A DNA stretch of 64,000 bases, from the NCBI GenBank assembly GCA_963921425.1, contig OY992839.1:14363409-14427408 (forward strand). The letters run 5' to 3'. The stretch comes from Dryas octopetala. Its lineage: Eukaryota; Streptophyta; Magnoliopsida; Rosales; Rosaceae. The notes under the pieces are model-generated. The model worked only from the letters and a program-made list of their open reading frames with translations, was not told where the DNA came from and did not search any database. The translations under genes and the position numbers were made by a program. Below, in pieces: positions 22,801 to 33,787 of the stretch (position 1 is the first letter of the stretch; each line of letters starts with the position of its first letter).

Positions 22801-24731
22801 ACTCTCTCCGACAAATAATTGATTAGGTAAAATTAAGGTTTAGGAATTGAGTTGAGACACGGAAATTTAGGTACCAAAAATTAAAAAAAAAACTTGTTTT
22901 TAATAAACATTTGGAAGGTTGTTTGTTCTAGAGAAACCATTGTTGTCATCACCATCACCATCGTCATTGTTTTTAATAAACTATAAGGAAGGTTGTTTTG
23001 TTCAAGAGAAACCATTACCTATGTGGGTTGTAACTTTTTTTTTTCTTTCTCTCAAACGTAATCTGATTGCTTCTGTGTTCCTTTTGAGCAATGCAAATAT
23101 TAGACTTAGGTTTTATACATGAGGCGACAACATTTTTCCAATGCAGAATTTTACAAGGTATTTTTACTATAGTAGAAGTTTACAATAACTTGTAAACAAT
23201 AATAATTATTGTTTATTAGCTTAATCATGAAATTTGCGAAACCCTCTTCTTTATTTCCCATGTTCAAAGAAAACTAATGGCTGTATTTATCTTTCTAGTT
23301 TTTGTAAGAATCTATTTTAGTCTGAAGATATTCTCTGTTTAGCTAATAAGAAGGAAGTTACCTCCAAGGTTGCAACAACTTTGACACATATCATCAAAAT
23401 TCATTTATTATATGCTATGACCTCTATCTTAACTTCTTAATTCTTTGCTATATTTTGGGAATTCATAAGGTCTAATCTTGGAGAAGAAATCATATTCCCT
23501 TGCATTGATTTAGGGTGAGATTGCCATTGGGTAGATAGATGACTTTTTTTTTTTGGCCACTGGGTAGATAGATGACTTGAATTGCTTTATTTATAGTAAT
23601 TATAGATGGCTTTCTTTTGTTTTTTTTCCCTTTCGGTTTATCAGTTGAAGAGTTTTAAACTTAAAATTATGTGTATGTCAATCTTGTTGATCTGTCAAAG
23701 ATTCGAGATTGCAGGCCCTCAAGTTTGTTGGATAGTTGATGGGTGGATTCAGTAGCTTTACTGTCTTAAGTGAGGTGTACAGTTTACCTGCTTTATAATC
23801 AGACAAGTGATAGCTTAGACAATTGTGCATTAACCAATTCATATCTCATAGTGATCTGTGACTCATAATAGGACTTTACTCTTAGGTAGTGTTTGGTTCA
23901 TTGGAATGGATCATGGAATGAAATGGACATTCCTATTCCATTGTTTCGTTTACAAAAAGAATTAAAGAAATGGACATTCCGTATTGTATAATGCTTCTTC
24001 CTATTTTACCCTCCAACTCTCTCAACACTCCTTTCCAATCTTGATTTCATTCCATTCCAATTATGATTCCATTACATTTCAATGTTCATTCACTACACTA
24101 TGACCTTTTGTGTCTCCAGGTTGGAAGATACTTTCCATGAACTTTTTTTATGACTAATGATCATCCATTTTTGCTACAGTTGACCAAAAAGGCCAATACA
24201 TCAGGGATCACAGTTCAGCCCTCCATTCCTGTCCAGATTTTTCAGATTGTTATTGCAATGCTAGTCATGGACACATGGCAGTACTTTGTGCACCGCTACA
24301 TGCATCAGAACAAGTTTTTGTACCGGCATGTCCACTCTCAGCACCACAGGCTTGTTGTCCCCTATGCAATTGGAGCCCTTTACAATCACCCGCTCGAGGG
24401 TCTCTTGCTTGACACTTTTGGGGGGGCCATCTCTTTTCTAGCCTCAAGGATGACTGCACGGACGGCAGTTATGTTCTTCTGCTTTGCCGTGGTTAAAACT
24501 GTTGATGATCACTGTGGACTTTGGTTGCCTGGTAATATCTTCCATATTTGTTTCCAGAACAATACTGCTTATCATGACATCCACCATCAACTTCAAGGAT
24601 TGAAGTACAATTATTCTCAGCCATTCTTCCCAATATGGGATAAACTTTTCGGGACCCACATGCCTTATAACGTTGTAAAGAGACCTGAAGGGGGTTTTGA
24701 GGCGAGGGCAATGAAGGCAATGAAAGACTAG
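19813..24731 (+). CDS. SBH: Sphinganine C4-monooxygenase (sphingoid base hydroxylase)
   Basis: Two coding exons, 19813-20043 and 24180-24731, join in phase to give 260 aa. The enzyme is an ER membrane di-iron hydroxylase that converts sphinganine-type bases to phytosphingosine. Residues 1-77 (exon 1) hold the first membrane region (TFAPIVVYWLYAGFYQLLP). Exon 2 holds the fatty acid hydroxylase domain with the histidine boxes HRYMH (115-119), HVHSQHH (127-133) and HDIHHQ (209-214), plus DDHCGLWLPGN. Length and order match plant SBH1/SBH2 (about 260 aa). The 4.1 kb intron (20044-24179) is filled with repeats. The C-terminus is KAMKD, close to an ER-retrieval-like lysine pattern, though not a strict KKxx. 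The reading frame is intact and I judge it functional. Confidence 0.95.
20450..20750 (+). mobile_element. 3' end remnant of a non-LTR retroelement in the SBH intron
   Basis: A GT-rich stretch ends in TAATGAAATATTTATTTACCC followed by an A-rich tail (about 20724-20746). This resembles the 3' ends of plant L1-type LINEs. No coding sequence survives. Confidence 0.45.
22565..22830 (-). mobile_element. LINE (L1-type) 3' end fragment in the SBH intron, antisense
   Basis: On the minus strand a remnant peptide SSEFRDFSFAIIMLDWKAVV is followed by a short non-coding tail and a poly-A end (read as TTTTTTTATAAGAAAC on plus). The same tail organisation occurs at 50935-51245, 52370-52620 and, in sense, at 48500-48535. 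Confidence 0.65.
23885..24090. mobile_element. Candidate MITE in the SBH intron
   Basis: The left side reads TAGTGTTTGGTTCATTGGAA. The right side, read from the other strand, reads TAGTGAATGAACATTGAAAT. Both are followed by ATGGAAT-type blocks, giving an imperfect inverted repeat of about 35 bp. The TAGTGTTTGGTT opening resembles known small hAT-type elements. No clean target duplication was found. Confidence 0.35.
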
Positions 24732-25925
24732 GTGGCTCATAACAATTTGTGTGTGCACTAATTCAAGCTCACTTCACACAGGGAAATTATTTTGTTGAGG
24801 TTTTGTCGTTCATGGGAATCTGAATTAGAACTGTTATGTCGAGGCTATGTTTTAGGCTCTAGCAGGGGGAAGTTAGTTCCTTTTTTGGTTGTGGCATATT
24901 TTCTCTTTGCTTGGTTGTGTTAATTCCACCAACCTGCCTTATGCACTGTAATTGTGATATTCTGGGCTGTCTAATTTGTAGCATATTTGTTCATGGTTAT
25001 GAAACAGTTATTTTGCAGGCATCAGGCCTGTTGAGATTTATGTACTTGGACTTTTATTTGGCATGAGAAGGTTGTAGATTTCTTTTTTAAAGGATTAAAT
25101 TAATGGACATTTTGTGAAGTTCAAAGTAATTAGAAAATAGATCTTACTCTTTTGACTAAAAGTTAATGAACAGATTTAACGAATTTGAATATATAAAAAT
25201 AAAAATAAAAATGGTGTTTAGCAATATATGGCCTAAAACACCAATGCTGTGCATTGGCATTGGCATTGCAGCCACAGCTGTACCACATAACTTCCCAACT
25301 CAACCTCACTAAAAGTCCAATTGCAAGCATGCAGATAGGGGCATCAGAGAGGCTTCGATACCTTCAATTACCTTTTCTACCATAGGACAACCACACCCAG
25401 CCATTATTCATTCTGAGTAATGATTCACTACACTTTAGAACATATACTGGTGAGCTTTTTTTTTTTTTTTTTCTAGACAATTGGTCTGCATCATACCTGG
25501 TATGCTACCATAGGGTACATGATCAACAAGAGATATAACTGAACTCCAATATTTACTAGAAGGGTTTTGCTTCCTGAAATCTGAGTCAGAATAGTATATA
25601 GAAAAAATGTGTTTGTATTGTGCTACAATTACAGGTCACGGGAGAAGTAAAGAGGAAAAGTTCATTCTAAAGTTATCTTCCCTGAATCCTTGGAATAATG
25701 ACACTTGAAAGAAACAAAATAAATGTACCACTAACTGTTGATTTGGCCTAAAAAAAACTGACCATCACTGGTACAAAATTCAAGACCCCAAAGGAGCTAG
25801 GAAATGTTGGTGGAAGTTCTATTCTACAGATGCAATCTATTTTCTTTCAGAATGCCTCTTGAAATTAAATGGAAATCACTTCTCCCAAATCCCCCATTTA
25901 GCTTATATGATAGTAAAAAGTGATG
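24732..25925. other. SBH/PPR convergent intergenic region
   Basis: This holds the SBH 3' UTR (TTTGTGTG and TTATGCACTGTAATTG near 24750-24960) and the PPR 3' flank. A poly-T run lies at about 25458-25472. No further gene was found. Confidence 0.6.
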
Positions 25926-27656
25926 TCACCAATAATCTCTGCAAGAGCAAAATCCTTCTTTAAATCTGTGAAACCGGGCTCGATCCCTCACAATAATTTC
26001 CCTATTGTAAGCCTTTGAAATAAGTTTGATCACAACATGACAATCATCACATATTCTTAGGTTCTTAATCACCTGAATTGTTGTTTCCTCACTCGTACTA
26101 ATCAAACCAAAAGCCACAGCCAACTTCTCACAGTGATAACTTAATGCATTTTCTTTGTCCTCCTCTCCTATATCATGCAACACATTATTAGTCTTGGCCA
26201 CATATCCATAGGCTTTAATCCTGAACTTAATCTCCTCTAGCTTTGCATAAATCTCACGCCAATTAACATGGCTCTGATCACCATTCAAAAACTTGTGTAT
26301 CACACCTTCCACTTCTATGTAACCAAAACCTGGTATCTTCTTCACATCCCTTCTCTTCATCGCCTCCCTCACCCTGCCTACATCGTCCCATCTCTTATGG
26401 GCCGCATAAACATTTGATAACAACACGAAATCACCACAACCCTCAGACCCCAACTCAACCAGCTTCCGTGATGCCATTTCGGCCATCTCCACATTCCCAT
26501 AAGTCTTGCTAGCACCAAGCAAAGTCTGCCAGAGTACCACATCAGGAAACATAGGCATAGAATTTATAATCTCACACGCCTCTTGAAGCCGCCCGGCTCG
26601 TCCCAATAAATCAACTACAGACCCATAATGCTTAACATTAGGGACCACCCCACGCCCCGCCATAGAATTAAATAACCTAACCCCATCTTCCACCAGTCCT
26701 GCATGGTTGGACGCGCACAACGCAGCAAGATACGACACTGCATCAGGGCACACCCCACTTTTACTCATCTTCCCAAAGAGCTCAAGCGCTTTATAACCAT
26801 CGCCATGCATAGCAAACGCCATTATCATCGTATTCCATGTTACTAAATTTTTCCCACATCTCATATTCTCAAACACCCAATACGCTTTATCCACAAAGCC
26901 GCATTTTGCATACATATCAATAACCGCATTGCAAACAATGACATGCATATCAAGCTTCTCATCCATTATATAGACATGTATTTTTTCCCCTCCTTTCAAG
27001 GCACCCAATTGCGAACACGCCGAGAGCGCACCAAGAACTGTCACTTCATTGGGCTTCAAACCCTCTTCCTCGCTCATTCTTTTAAACAAAGCCATAGCTT
27101 CAGTGGGTCGACTCCCCTGAGCCAACCCAGCAATCAAGGCATTCCAACAAGCTATATCCCTCTGACCCATTTCATCAAACACCTTCTGTGCAAACCCAAG
27201 ATCGCCGACTTTTGCATACACGTCGAGCAAAGTGGTTCGCAACAACATGTCGACTCCAAACCCAAACCGTACAATCTGAGAGTGAATCTGCATGCCCTCA
27301 GAGAAAGCCAATGCGCGTGCGCATGCTTTTAGCGCGAATGAGCACGTGAGGGCGTCCATCTTCTGGGAAGCACGTGACATGGTCTGATACCATGCGATGG
27401 CTTGGGTGGGTTCGAGGCTCTGGGCGAGGCCTCGAACGACGGCGTTCCAGTGTCGCGTGGAAGGGGTTCGGAGCTGGTGGAAGAGGGTTGTGGCGTAAGA
27501 GAGGTTGGCGATGGGGGAGAGGGCGCAGAGCTCGAGGAGTTTGATGGTGAGTGAGGGGTAGGATTGGAATTTGCCTCCGGTTAGGAGGTGGGCTTGGAGC
27601 TGTTTGATGTGAGTGAGGGAGGTGCATTTCTGTATCAAGGACTCCAAGTTGGCCAT
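25926..27656 (-). CDS. DYW-type pentatricopeptide repeat protein (At1g34160-like)
   Basis: A single uninterrupted reading frame of 576 aa, as usual for plant PPR genes. The N-terminus MANLESLIQKCTSLTHIKQL resembles Arabidopsis At1g34160. Tandem PLS-type repeats follow, with recurring CNAVIDMYAKCG, TWNTMIMAFAMHG and HYGSVVDLLGRAGRL motifs. E/E+ motifs (PDVVLWQTLLGASK, FVLLSNVYAA, VKKIPGFGYIEV) precede a DYW domain ending CSCRDYW. The deaminase-like zinc site is present: H508-x-E510 in YHCEKLAVAFG and C536-x2-C539-H540 in CDDCHVVIK. DYW-class PPRs normally act in mitochondria or plastids, editing or processing specific organelle transcripts; the target cannot be read here. The first Met at 27656 agrees with the family start. 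Confidence 0.95.
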   Translation of the reverse strand: MANLESLIQKCTSLTHIKQLQAHLLTGGKFQSYPSLTIKLLELCALSPIANLSYATTLFHQLRTPSTRHWNAVVRGLAQSLEPTQAIAWYQTMSRASQKMDALTCSFALKACARALAFSEGMQIHSQIVRFGFGVDMLLRTTLLDVYAKVGDLGFAQKVFDEMGQRDIACWNALIAGLAQGSRPTEAMALFKRMSEEEGLKPNEVTVLGALSACSQLGALKGGEKIHVYIMDEKLDMHVIVCNAVIDMYAKCGFVDKAYWVFENMRCGKNLVTWNTMIMAFAMHGDGYKALELFGKMSKSGVCPDAVSYLAALCASNHAGLVEDGVRLFNSMAGRGVVPNVKHYGSVVDLLGRAGRLQEACEIINSMPMFPDVVLWQTLLGASKTYGNVEMAEMASRKLVELGSEGCGDFVLLSNVYAAHKRWDDVGRVREAMKRRDVKKIPGFGYIEVEGVIHKFLNGDQSHVNWREIYAKLEEIKFRIKAYGYVAKTNNVLHDIGEEDKENALSYHCEKLAVAFGLISTSEETTIQVIKNLRICDDCHVVIKLISKAYNREIIVRDRARFHRFKEGFCSCRDYW

Positions 27657-29480
27657 TCTTGGGAAACACTCATGTCGGAAGGCTTTGTATTAATAGGGGG
27701 TTGGTCGAGGGATTCGTTAAGACTCAAATTTACCAATATATCAATTTTGGAAATTAGTATAAACAAAGTTGAGTCAGACTTTATTATTTTGTTAGTTTAT
27801 TGTTAATAAATTAAGGTTAGTGGATGAGTTTTAGTCTAATTAGGGCTGTATTTGGTTTGATTTTATCTTATTTCTCTTTTTCTTTCTTAATTTTAAAAAA
27901 TTTTATTCAATTTTACTAATATATAATTGATATTTTTTCAACATATATCAATATTAAAGAAGTATCAGTATAGCCCATTTAAATGTGATGGTTGAAATTA
28001 TGAATGTTTTGGTGGATATATCAATGATATCGCAAATATTTTATCAATCATCGAGGAAAGGTTGAACAATTATGCAACTAGGATGAGAGTATTTTTGCTC
28101 ACCACCTACAAGTAGGGCTGGAAATGAGTCGGTTTTTACACGATAATAGACTCAAAACCAATCCGAGTAGTTGGTGCCATTGTCGAGTGCTCGACGCCAG
28201 GTATTTGCAAAACAAAAAAAAGCAGACACATCCGCTCTAAAGAAAAATCTTATATATATAGAGTCCTTCCATTGAGGTATACCTCATCTTAGGCATAATG
28301 ATGTATGATTTGTGGGACCCCTCGACATTGTAGTTTGATAATCGAAGTCGTCTATTTTCTAAAGCCAGGTTTGAGATTAGTTAGACAATCAAAAGCTGTT
28401 GTAGATGACAATTTTAGATCACTCACAACAATTTTGGTGTTTGATAATAAAAGTAAAAGTTGTAATGTCTCACAATTCTAGATCACTCACTGTAATTTTG
28501 AAAAGTAACTCTCCACGTGCTTTTCAAAACTATTGTGAATGAAAATTAAGGACCCTATTGATGAAAGTTTTGAGTTGCCAAATATACCCTCAATTTTTAT
28601 TACTACAATTAAAATTATAATACTAGTTATTTTGTCAAATTTTTATTGATAATTTATACAAAAAAAAAATAATGGGCATACTTATTTAATGATCTTATTT
28701 TTAAAAGAATTAATGCTAATATAAATTTGTAGACTAAAAATTATAAAAGCAAGTAAAAAGAATTTTTTACCAAATAAATAAGTCAAAAATACTTTCAACA
28801 TCATATTCATTTTAGTCATCATACACAGCCACAACACTTTTATATTAAAATTTACCAAACGTTTCAATACTGTTTTTTACACTCATGATACTTCTGAAAA
28901 CATAGTTTACTAAACACTCAACTATTTTACTTTATAGCTGATTTATTTCACAGCTAACTAAGCCTAATTGTCACAAATTAGAAATTATTAAGACATCTAA
29001 TTGTGATCGAATAAATAGGCGAACATAGTAATTTCAAAAAACACTTTAAATGAAAACCATCAATTTTTTATTGTTTAATTTTTTTGCAAAGATGATCCTT
29101 TAATTGAGACTTAAAAAATCAATAATTTTAATTATTAAATTATAATATAGAATGAGTCCCACAAACCATAATCCATTATATGAAAGATGAAGTATGAAGG
29201 GTTCTATAGGCATTCAAGTAAAAGCCCTTTAATAAGGTTGCCCACACCCAATTCCCACCCAAAAAGATCTAAAAAATTACACAAGCATCTAGAGCAAAAA
29301 ATAGGAAGTATGGAACCACACGGAACCATATAAACCCGATTCATCTTGACCGTACATTTTTACTTTTTACACCCCACAAATCTATAAAAATCACACTAAA
29401 ACCCCTTTATAAACGAATCTCTCCTCTTTCTCTCTGAGAAGTAAACGCTGAGTCTCTGTGATAATCAATTACACGCCAAG
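27657..29480. other. Divergent PPR/p23 intergenic region
   Basis: It contains the PPR upstream region, a possible TIR element (about 28260-29225) and the p23 promoter. A TATA-like TTTATAAAC near 29406-29414 lies about 70 bp upstream of the p23 start codon. No additional gene. Confidence 0.55.
28260..29225. mobile_element. Candidate non-autonomous TIR element
   Basis: The left side has CCTTCCATTGAGGTATACCT and GATTTGTGGGACC. The right side, read on the other strand, has CCTTCATACTTCATCTTTC and GGTTTGTGGGACTC. They align as imperfect inverted repeats of about 55 bp. Termini and target duplication were not resolved. Confidence 0.35.
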
Positions 29481-31924
29481 ATGAGGTGTTGCTCGAACTC
29501 TTATTTTCTTCTGTTTTACATTTATTTCTGATTTTTTTTTTTTTTTTCTATGAAGCATAGGGTTTGAGTTAGGTATTTCGAGGGTTTTTTTTTTTTTCGT
29601 TTTTCTTTTTGTTTTCGTTGTTAATCGTTTTCTGTTTGGTTGCTTAGAAAGTGAAGGAAATAGTGTAATCAGAAAATATGAATACTCGAATCAACCTAGA
29701 CGGGTTTGTATTGTGTGTTGGGTACAGTCTGATGATAGTATTCTTTCTTTTCTACTTTTCTCGGGAACCAAACAGTGGTTTAGGGTTTTAGTAACTGAGT
29801 ATTTTATGGAATTTTTTTTTTCTCTTGCTTTCTATCTTTTTTTTTCTCGGCGACCAAATAAAGGGCTATGGTTTTGATTTCTTCAAAAAATTGGGTTTGG
29901 TATGATTGGGTGAAATTAATATCAGACCCAAATGGGAAATGAAATTGCTAAGTTAGATTTCCCATTTTGCTGTTAGTCTGTTATATGGTGTTTCTCTTTC
30001 CCATGATGTTATGGATGAAGAACTCTGTTTAATTTATGCAACTATAATTTATTGCAATTGTTTACGAGTCTTTCTTTTCCACTTTTGTTTTATTTATTTC
30101 CATATTCATTAGACACTTGTTTCTACATTCTTATTTGTTTTTGGCGCAATAGTAGGCACATTCCTGCAACTTTGATTCCTATTCACATGTTAAAAACAAG
30201 GGATAGATTATTGGGTCTATACCCCTACATACAACTACAACTGCTCAGATTCTGAGGTTTTAGCTAGCTTATTTGGGAGTTCATATGACTATAGGCTTCC
30301 AATGGATCCAAGGGACAATAAGAAAATGTACCCAGATTTTGTTATTGGTGGAGTCCAGTTAAGCTAGATACTTGTAAACGAACTCTTGGCTACTTTATAA
30401 TTTTTAGAACTCTTAATTGCTAGTAGCTACAAGATTTGCCTTATAGTACTTTTTTAAAGAAGTGGAGTTCCATAGTTCTTGGTCCCTGCTATATACCAGC
30501 CATTCCATTACTTTCATCTTTTCTAGTCTTTAATAAATCCTTTCTAGTCTTTAATAAATCCCAACTGTATATATGCATATTCTAATAGTACATAGGATTT
30601 TGCATAGGCTGTGTTGTTTAAAAATCTACATTAAGCTATTGGTGTGTAAGATAATTTTTTAGGGTCTTCCTGATCTTGTGTGACCTGCCGGGAAACTAAT
30701 TCTAGCATGCAATTTATTGACAAGGTCACTGATTAGACAATGCTGATTGTAGGAATGAAATTTTTGACCTCACAGGGGTGAACATAATTGTCTTAGTGGC
30801 TAGCATGGAGGACAATATTCAATTTTGTATTTGTGAAAACATATTTTAGCTCTGTAGTAGACAGTTCATTCCATATGTGGTTCCTTTCATTTTTCCTAAT
30901 TTTCCTTGTGAACTTGTAATATTCAGCCGACATCCAAATGTGAAATGGGCCCAGAGGTCTGATATAGTCTACATAACTATTGACTTGCCCGATGCTCAGG
31001 ATGTGAAGCTTAAGCTGGAGCCTGAAGGAAAGTTTTTGTTCTCTGCTACCACTGGAACAGAGAAGACACCTTATGAAATTGACCTTGATCTCTATGACAA
31101 GGTTGATGTAAATGTAGGTTGCCAACATTAACCATCATGTTCTTTCACTAATCAATACTTCTTATCACTTATGATATTTACTTATTTACTTATCTGTACT
31201 TGCAGGAGAGCAATGCTAGTGTTGGCTTGAGAAAAATTGTTTACCTAGTGAAAAAAGCTGAGAATAAATGGTGGAGCAGATTGATAAAACAACAGGGAAA
31301 AGCTCCTGTGTTTCTGAAAGTTGATTGGGATAAATGGGTTGATGAAGATGAGGAGGAGGAGGTGCCAGAAGAGAAAGGAGGAGGTGAGTGTTTCTCCGGT
31401 CCTTCCTGAATTGTTATCCATACTATTATAGTTTTCCTGGTAACGTTCTTACTGTAGATTCGGATTGTCTTTAATTGTGGTTTTCAGCTGGACCTGATAT
31501 GGACTTTGGCGGCTTTGATTTCTCTGTAAGTTGCTATACCATTGCTTAACTATCAAATTGTATACATTAAGTTATTCGTGAACTTGAACAATTTGCCTAT
31601 GTCCTGTTATTTCAGAAGCTGAACATGGGTGGCGGCGGTGGCTTGAATCCTGATGCTCTTGGAAAGTTTGATGGTCAGTGTTGTAATCTATGCACCCTTA
31701 TCATATCCGTAGTATGATTTTTGTGTTGGAACTGGAGTTAGAACTACAGATGAGCTATAAGGTTCACCTCTATTGCTGACAATTAATTTACTTTTCTTGT
31801 AGCCGAAGATGATGATAGTAGTGACACTGAAGATGAAATTATTGAACAAGCACCACCTGCTGCTGGGGAATCTGATGCCAAACCTCCTGTGGCTGCTGAA
31901 CATAATTCAAAAGCTTCTGCCTGA
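29481..31924 (+). CDS. p23-type HSP90 co-chaperone (CS domain)
   Basis: Six coding exons, all in phase: 29481-29485, 30927-31113, 31206-31383, 31488-31525, 31616-31673 and 31803-31924, giving 195 aa. The first exon contributes only ATGAG, so the protein starts MSRHPNVKWAQRSD. The CS domain has VYITIDLPDAQDVKLKLEPE, GKFLFSA, VYLVKKAENKWWSRLIKQQG and the HSP90-contacting WDKWVDEDEEEE. A short Gly-rich stretch (FGGFDFSKLNMGGGGG) and an acidic tail (AEDDDSSDTEDEI) follow. This layout is closest to plant p23-1, with a shorter Gly-rich region. p23 binds and stabilises ATP-bound HSP90 in the cytosol and nucleus. The 1.44 kb first intron and the 5 nt coding part of exon 1 mean a start-codon search on genomic DNA alone would miss the true start. 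Confidence 0.93.
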
Positions 31925-33010
31925 TGCAAAAGCTTTGAAGTGGCGGGTGCAGTGCAAAGGTTGAAGGTTGAAGCCTTTCTTACAGTGTCTTCAGATGTTA
32001 AGCTATCCCTGTTTTGAGATGCAGTTGAATCTGGTTTACTGCCTGACATACAAACTTTGTTAATGCTTTGTTTCACCTTCACGAAAGTATTATTTTTGTT
32101 TCTTTTTTTCTTTTTCAAGGGGGTAGTCTGATGGTTGGTAGTGAGAGGACTGCTGTTGGCAAGGCATGCTCTTGCTACATTTCTATTTTTTGTGAGTTGG
32201 ATATTGACATTACTAGGTAATAGATATCATGTTTACATGAGATTGGCAGTAGCTCTTTTAAAATGATGATGTATGGTGGTTTTTGATCTTTATAGTATGC
32301 ATCTTGTTTATTCCTTTTTTTGGGGGAGTCAGAAAGCCACTTTTATTGAAGCACCGCTTTTGGTTCTTCCTCAAATAGCCACTTTTATTGAAGCACTAGT
32401 TTTGGTTCCTCTTACCAATTTTAATCATGCATTTGTAAAAAATTAAAAATAAAAACTCCCAATCTTGATATACAGTAGGTGGAATTGGGTACAAAGGCAA
32501 AACAGGATGGCACAAGACTTTAAGGTGATGGATGTGTTCACTCACGCGGGCTAACAAAAATTTGCCAAAAAATGGTCCATAATGACTGGATTCAAATAGT
32601 GGCTACTCTTTGAGAGCATCTAATTCTTGAGTCTTTTCACCTTGTGCCTCGGGTATATTTATGTGAGGATCTATGAGTTTGATAGCTTAAAGAAATTAAT
32701 AGAGGAGAGGAAGAACAGAGCACCGCTGTTGGTGAGTGTGCCTGGTTGGAGATGGCACTGCTGCAACGACATAAGAGAGAGAGAGAGAGAGAGAGAGAAG
32801 ATAACAAACATATATAAATAGAATAGAAATAGTATAGTACAAAGTGCAAATATCGGCCACAAAAACCCTAATGCACAGAATTTTTGTATTTTATCTCATT
32901 CCTCTGATAAAAAGGTAATTTTGAATCTTTGTTTGAGTGGAAATAAAATTCTCTAGTTATAATTTTTGTGAAAGAGCAATTCTCTGTTTCAAAATGTAAA
33001 ATGCGAAATT

Positions 33011-33084
<74 letters not shown>

Positions 33085-33787
33085 GCAAAGAAAAGGGATA
33101 GTAGGTTTTTATATCAATTTTTTGTTAGATTTCTAAGAATCTAGAAAAGGTGGTTAAATGTCTTTTAAGTGCTTTAAAATGAGGTTACTTTTCCAAATTT
33201 CTCATGATAAAATAACATCATTAACGTTTCGAGAGAGTAAGAGAGCAGCATAGACTTTAAACCGGGGTAGGAACTGTTTAGTCTAGCTGCCACCATTGGT
33301 GACTATCTCAAAGGGCAAATGCAATGGTTAATGAAATCACCAACAGCTACAGGAAACATAATGTCAATTATAGGTCAATTTGTCACATATCAGTATTTTA
33401 AACATTGTATCTATTCAAGCCACACCTACAAACTTAATTTAGCATATAAAATAGTCTATTTAACACACTATATCAGGCAACCATTGCTTGGCAGTAATAA
33501 ATTGCATCACTCAAATACCCCAAAGCATTGATATCCCATGAAAAAACATGATACGGTATATAAAAATACAAAGTCCATGAAGAATTCCCAACTGACAAAC
33601 CAGCCATCTTCTCCACTGTGCAATTGCAGACTGCCTCCAAGTGGAGTAAATCAAAATGGAAGAAAATTCCACAAGGTAGATAATAACATACCAAGTACAA
33701 CAAAACAAACTAACCACCCTGTTAAGCAAATATGAGAACGAACATATGGTGAGTATTCTCCCTTTTGATGGGCCATGGAATGCCACA
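31925..33787. other. p23 3' flank and convergent intergenic region
   Basis: It contains the p23 3' UTR, a small tandem duplication (AGCCACTTTTATTGAAGCA at about 32335 and 32378), a GA tract at about 32774-32798 and the long GA array at 33014-33082. No gene. Confidence 0.6.
33014..33082 (+). repeat. (GA)n microsatellite, about 34 units
   Basis: Uninterrupted dinucleotide run of about 69 bp, the longest perfect microsatellite in the window and likely polymorphic. Confidence 0.97.
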
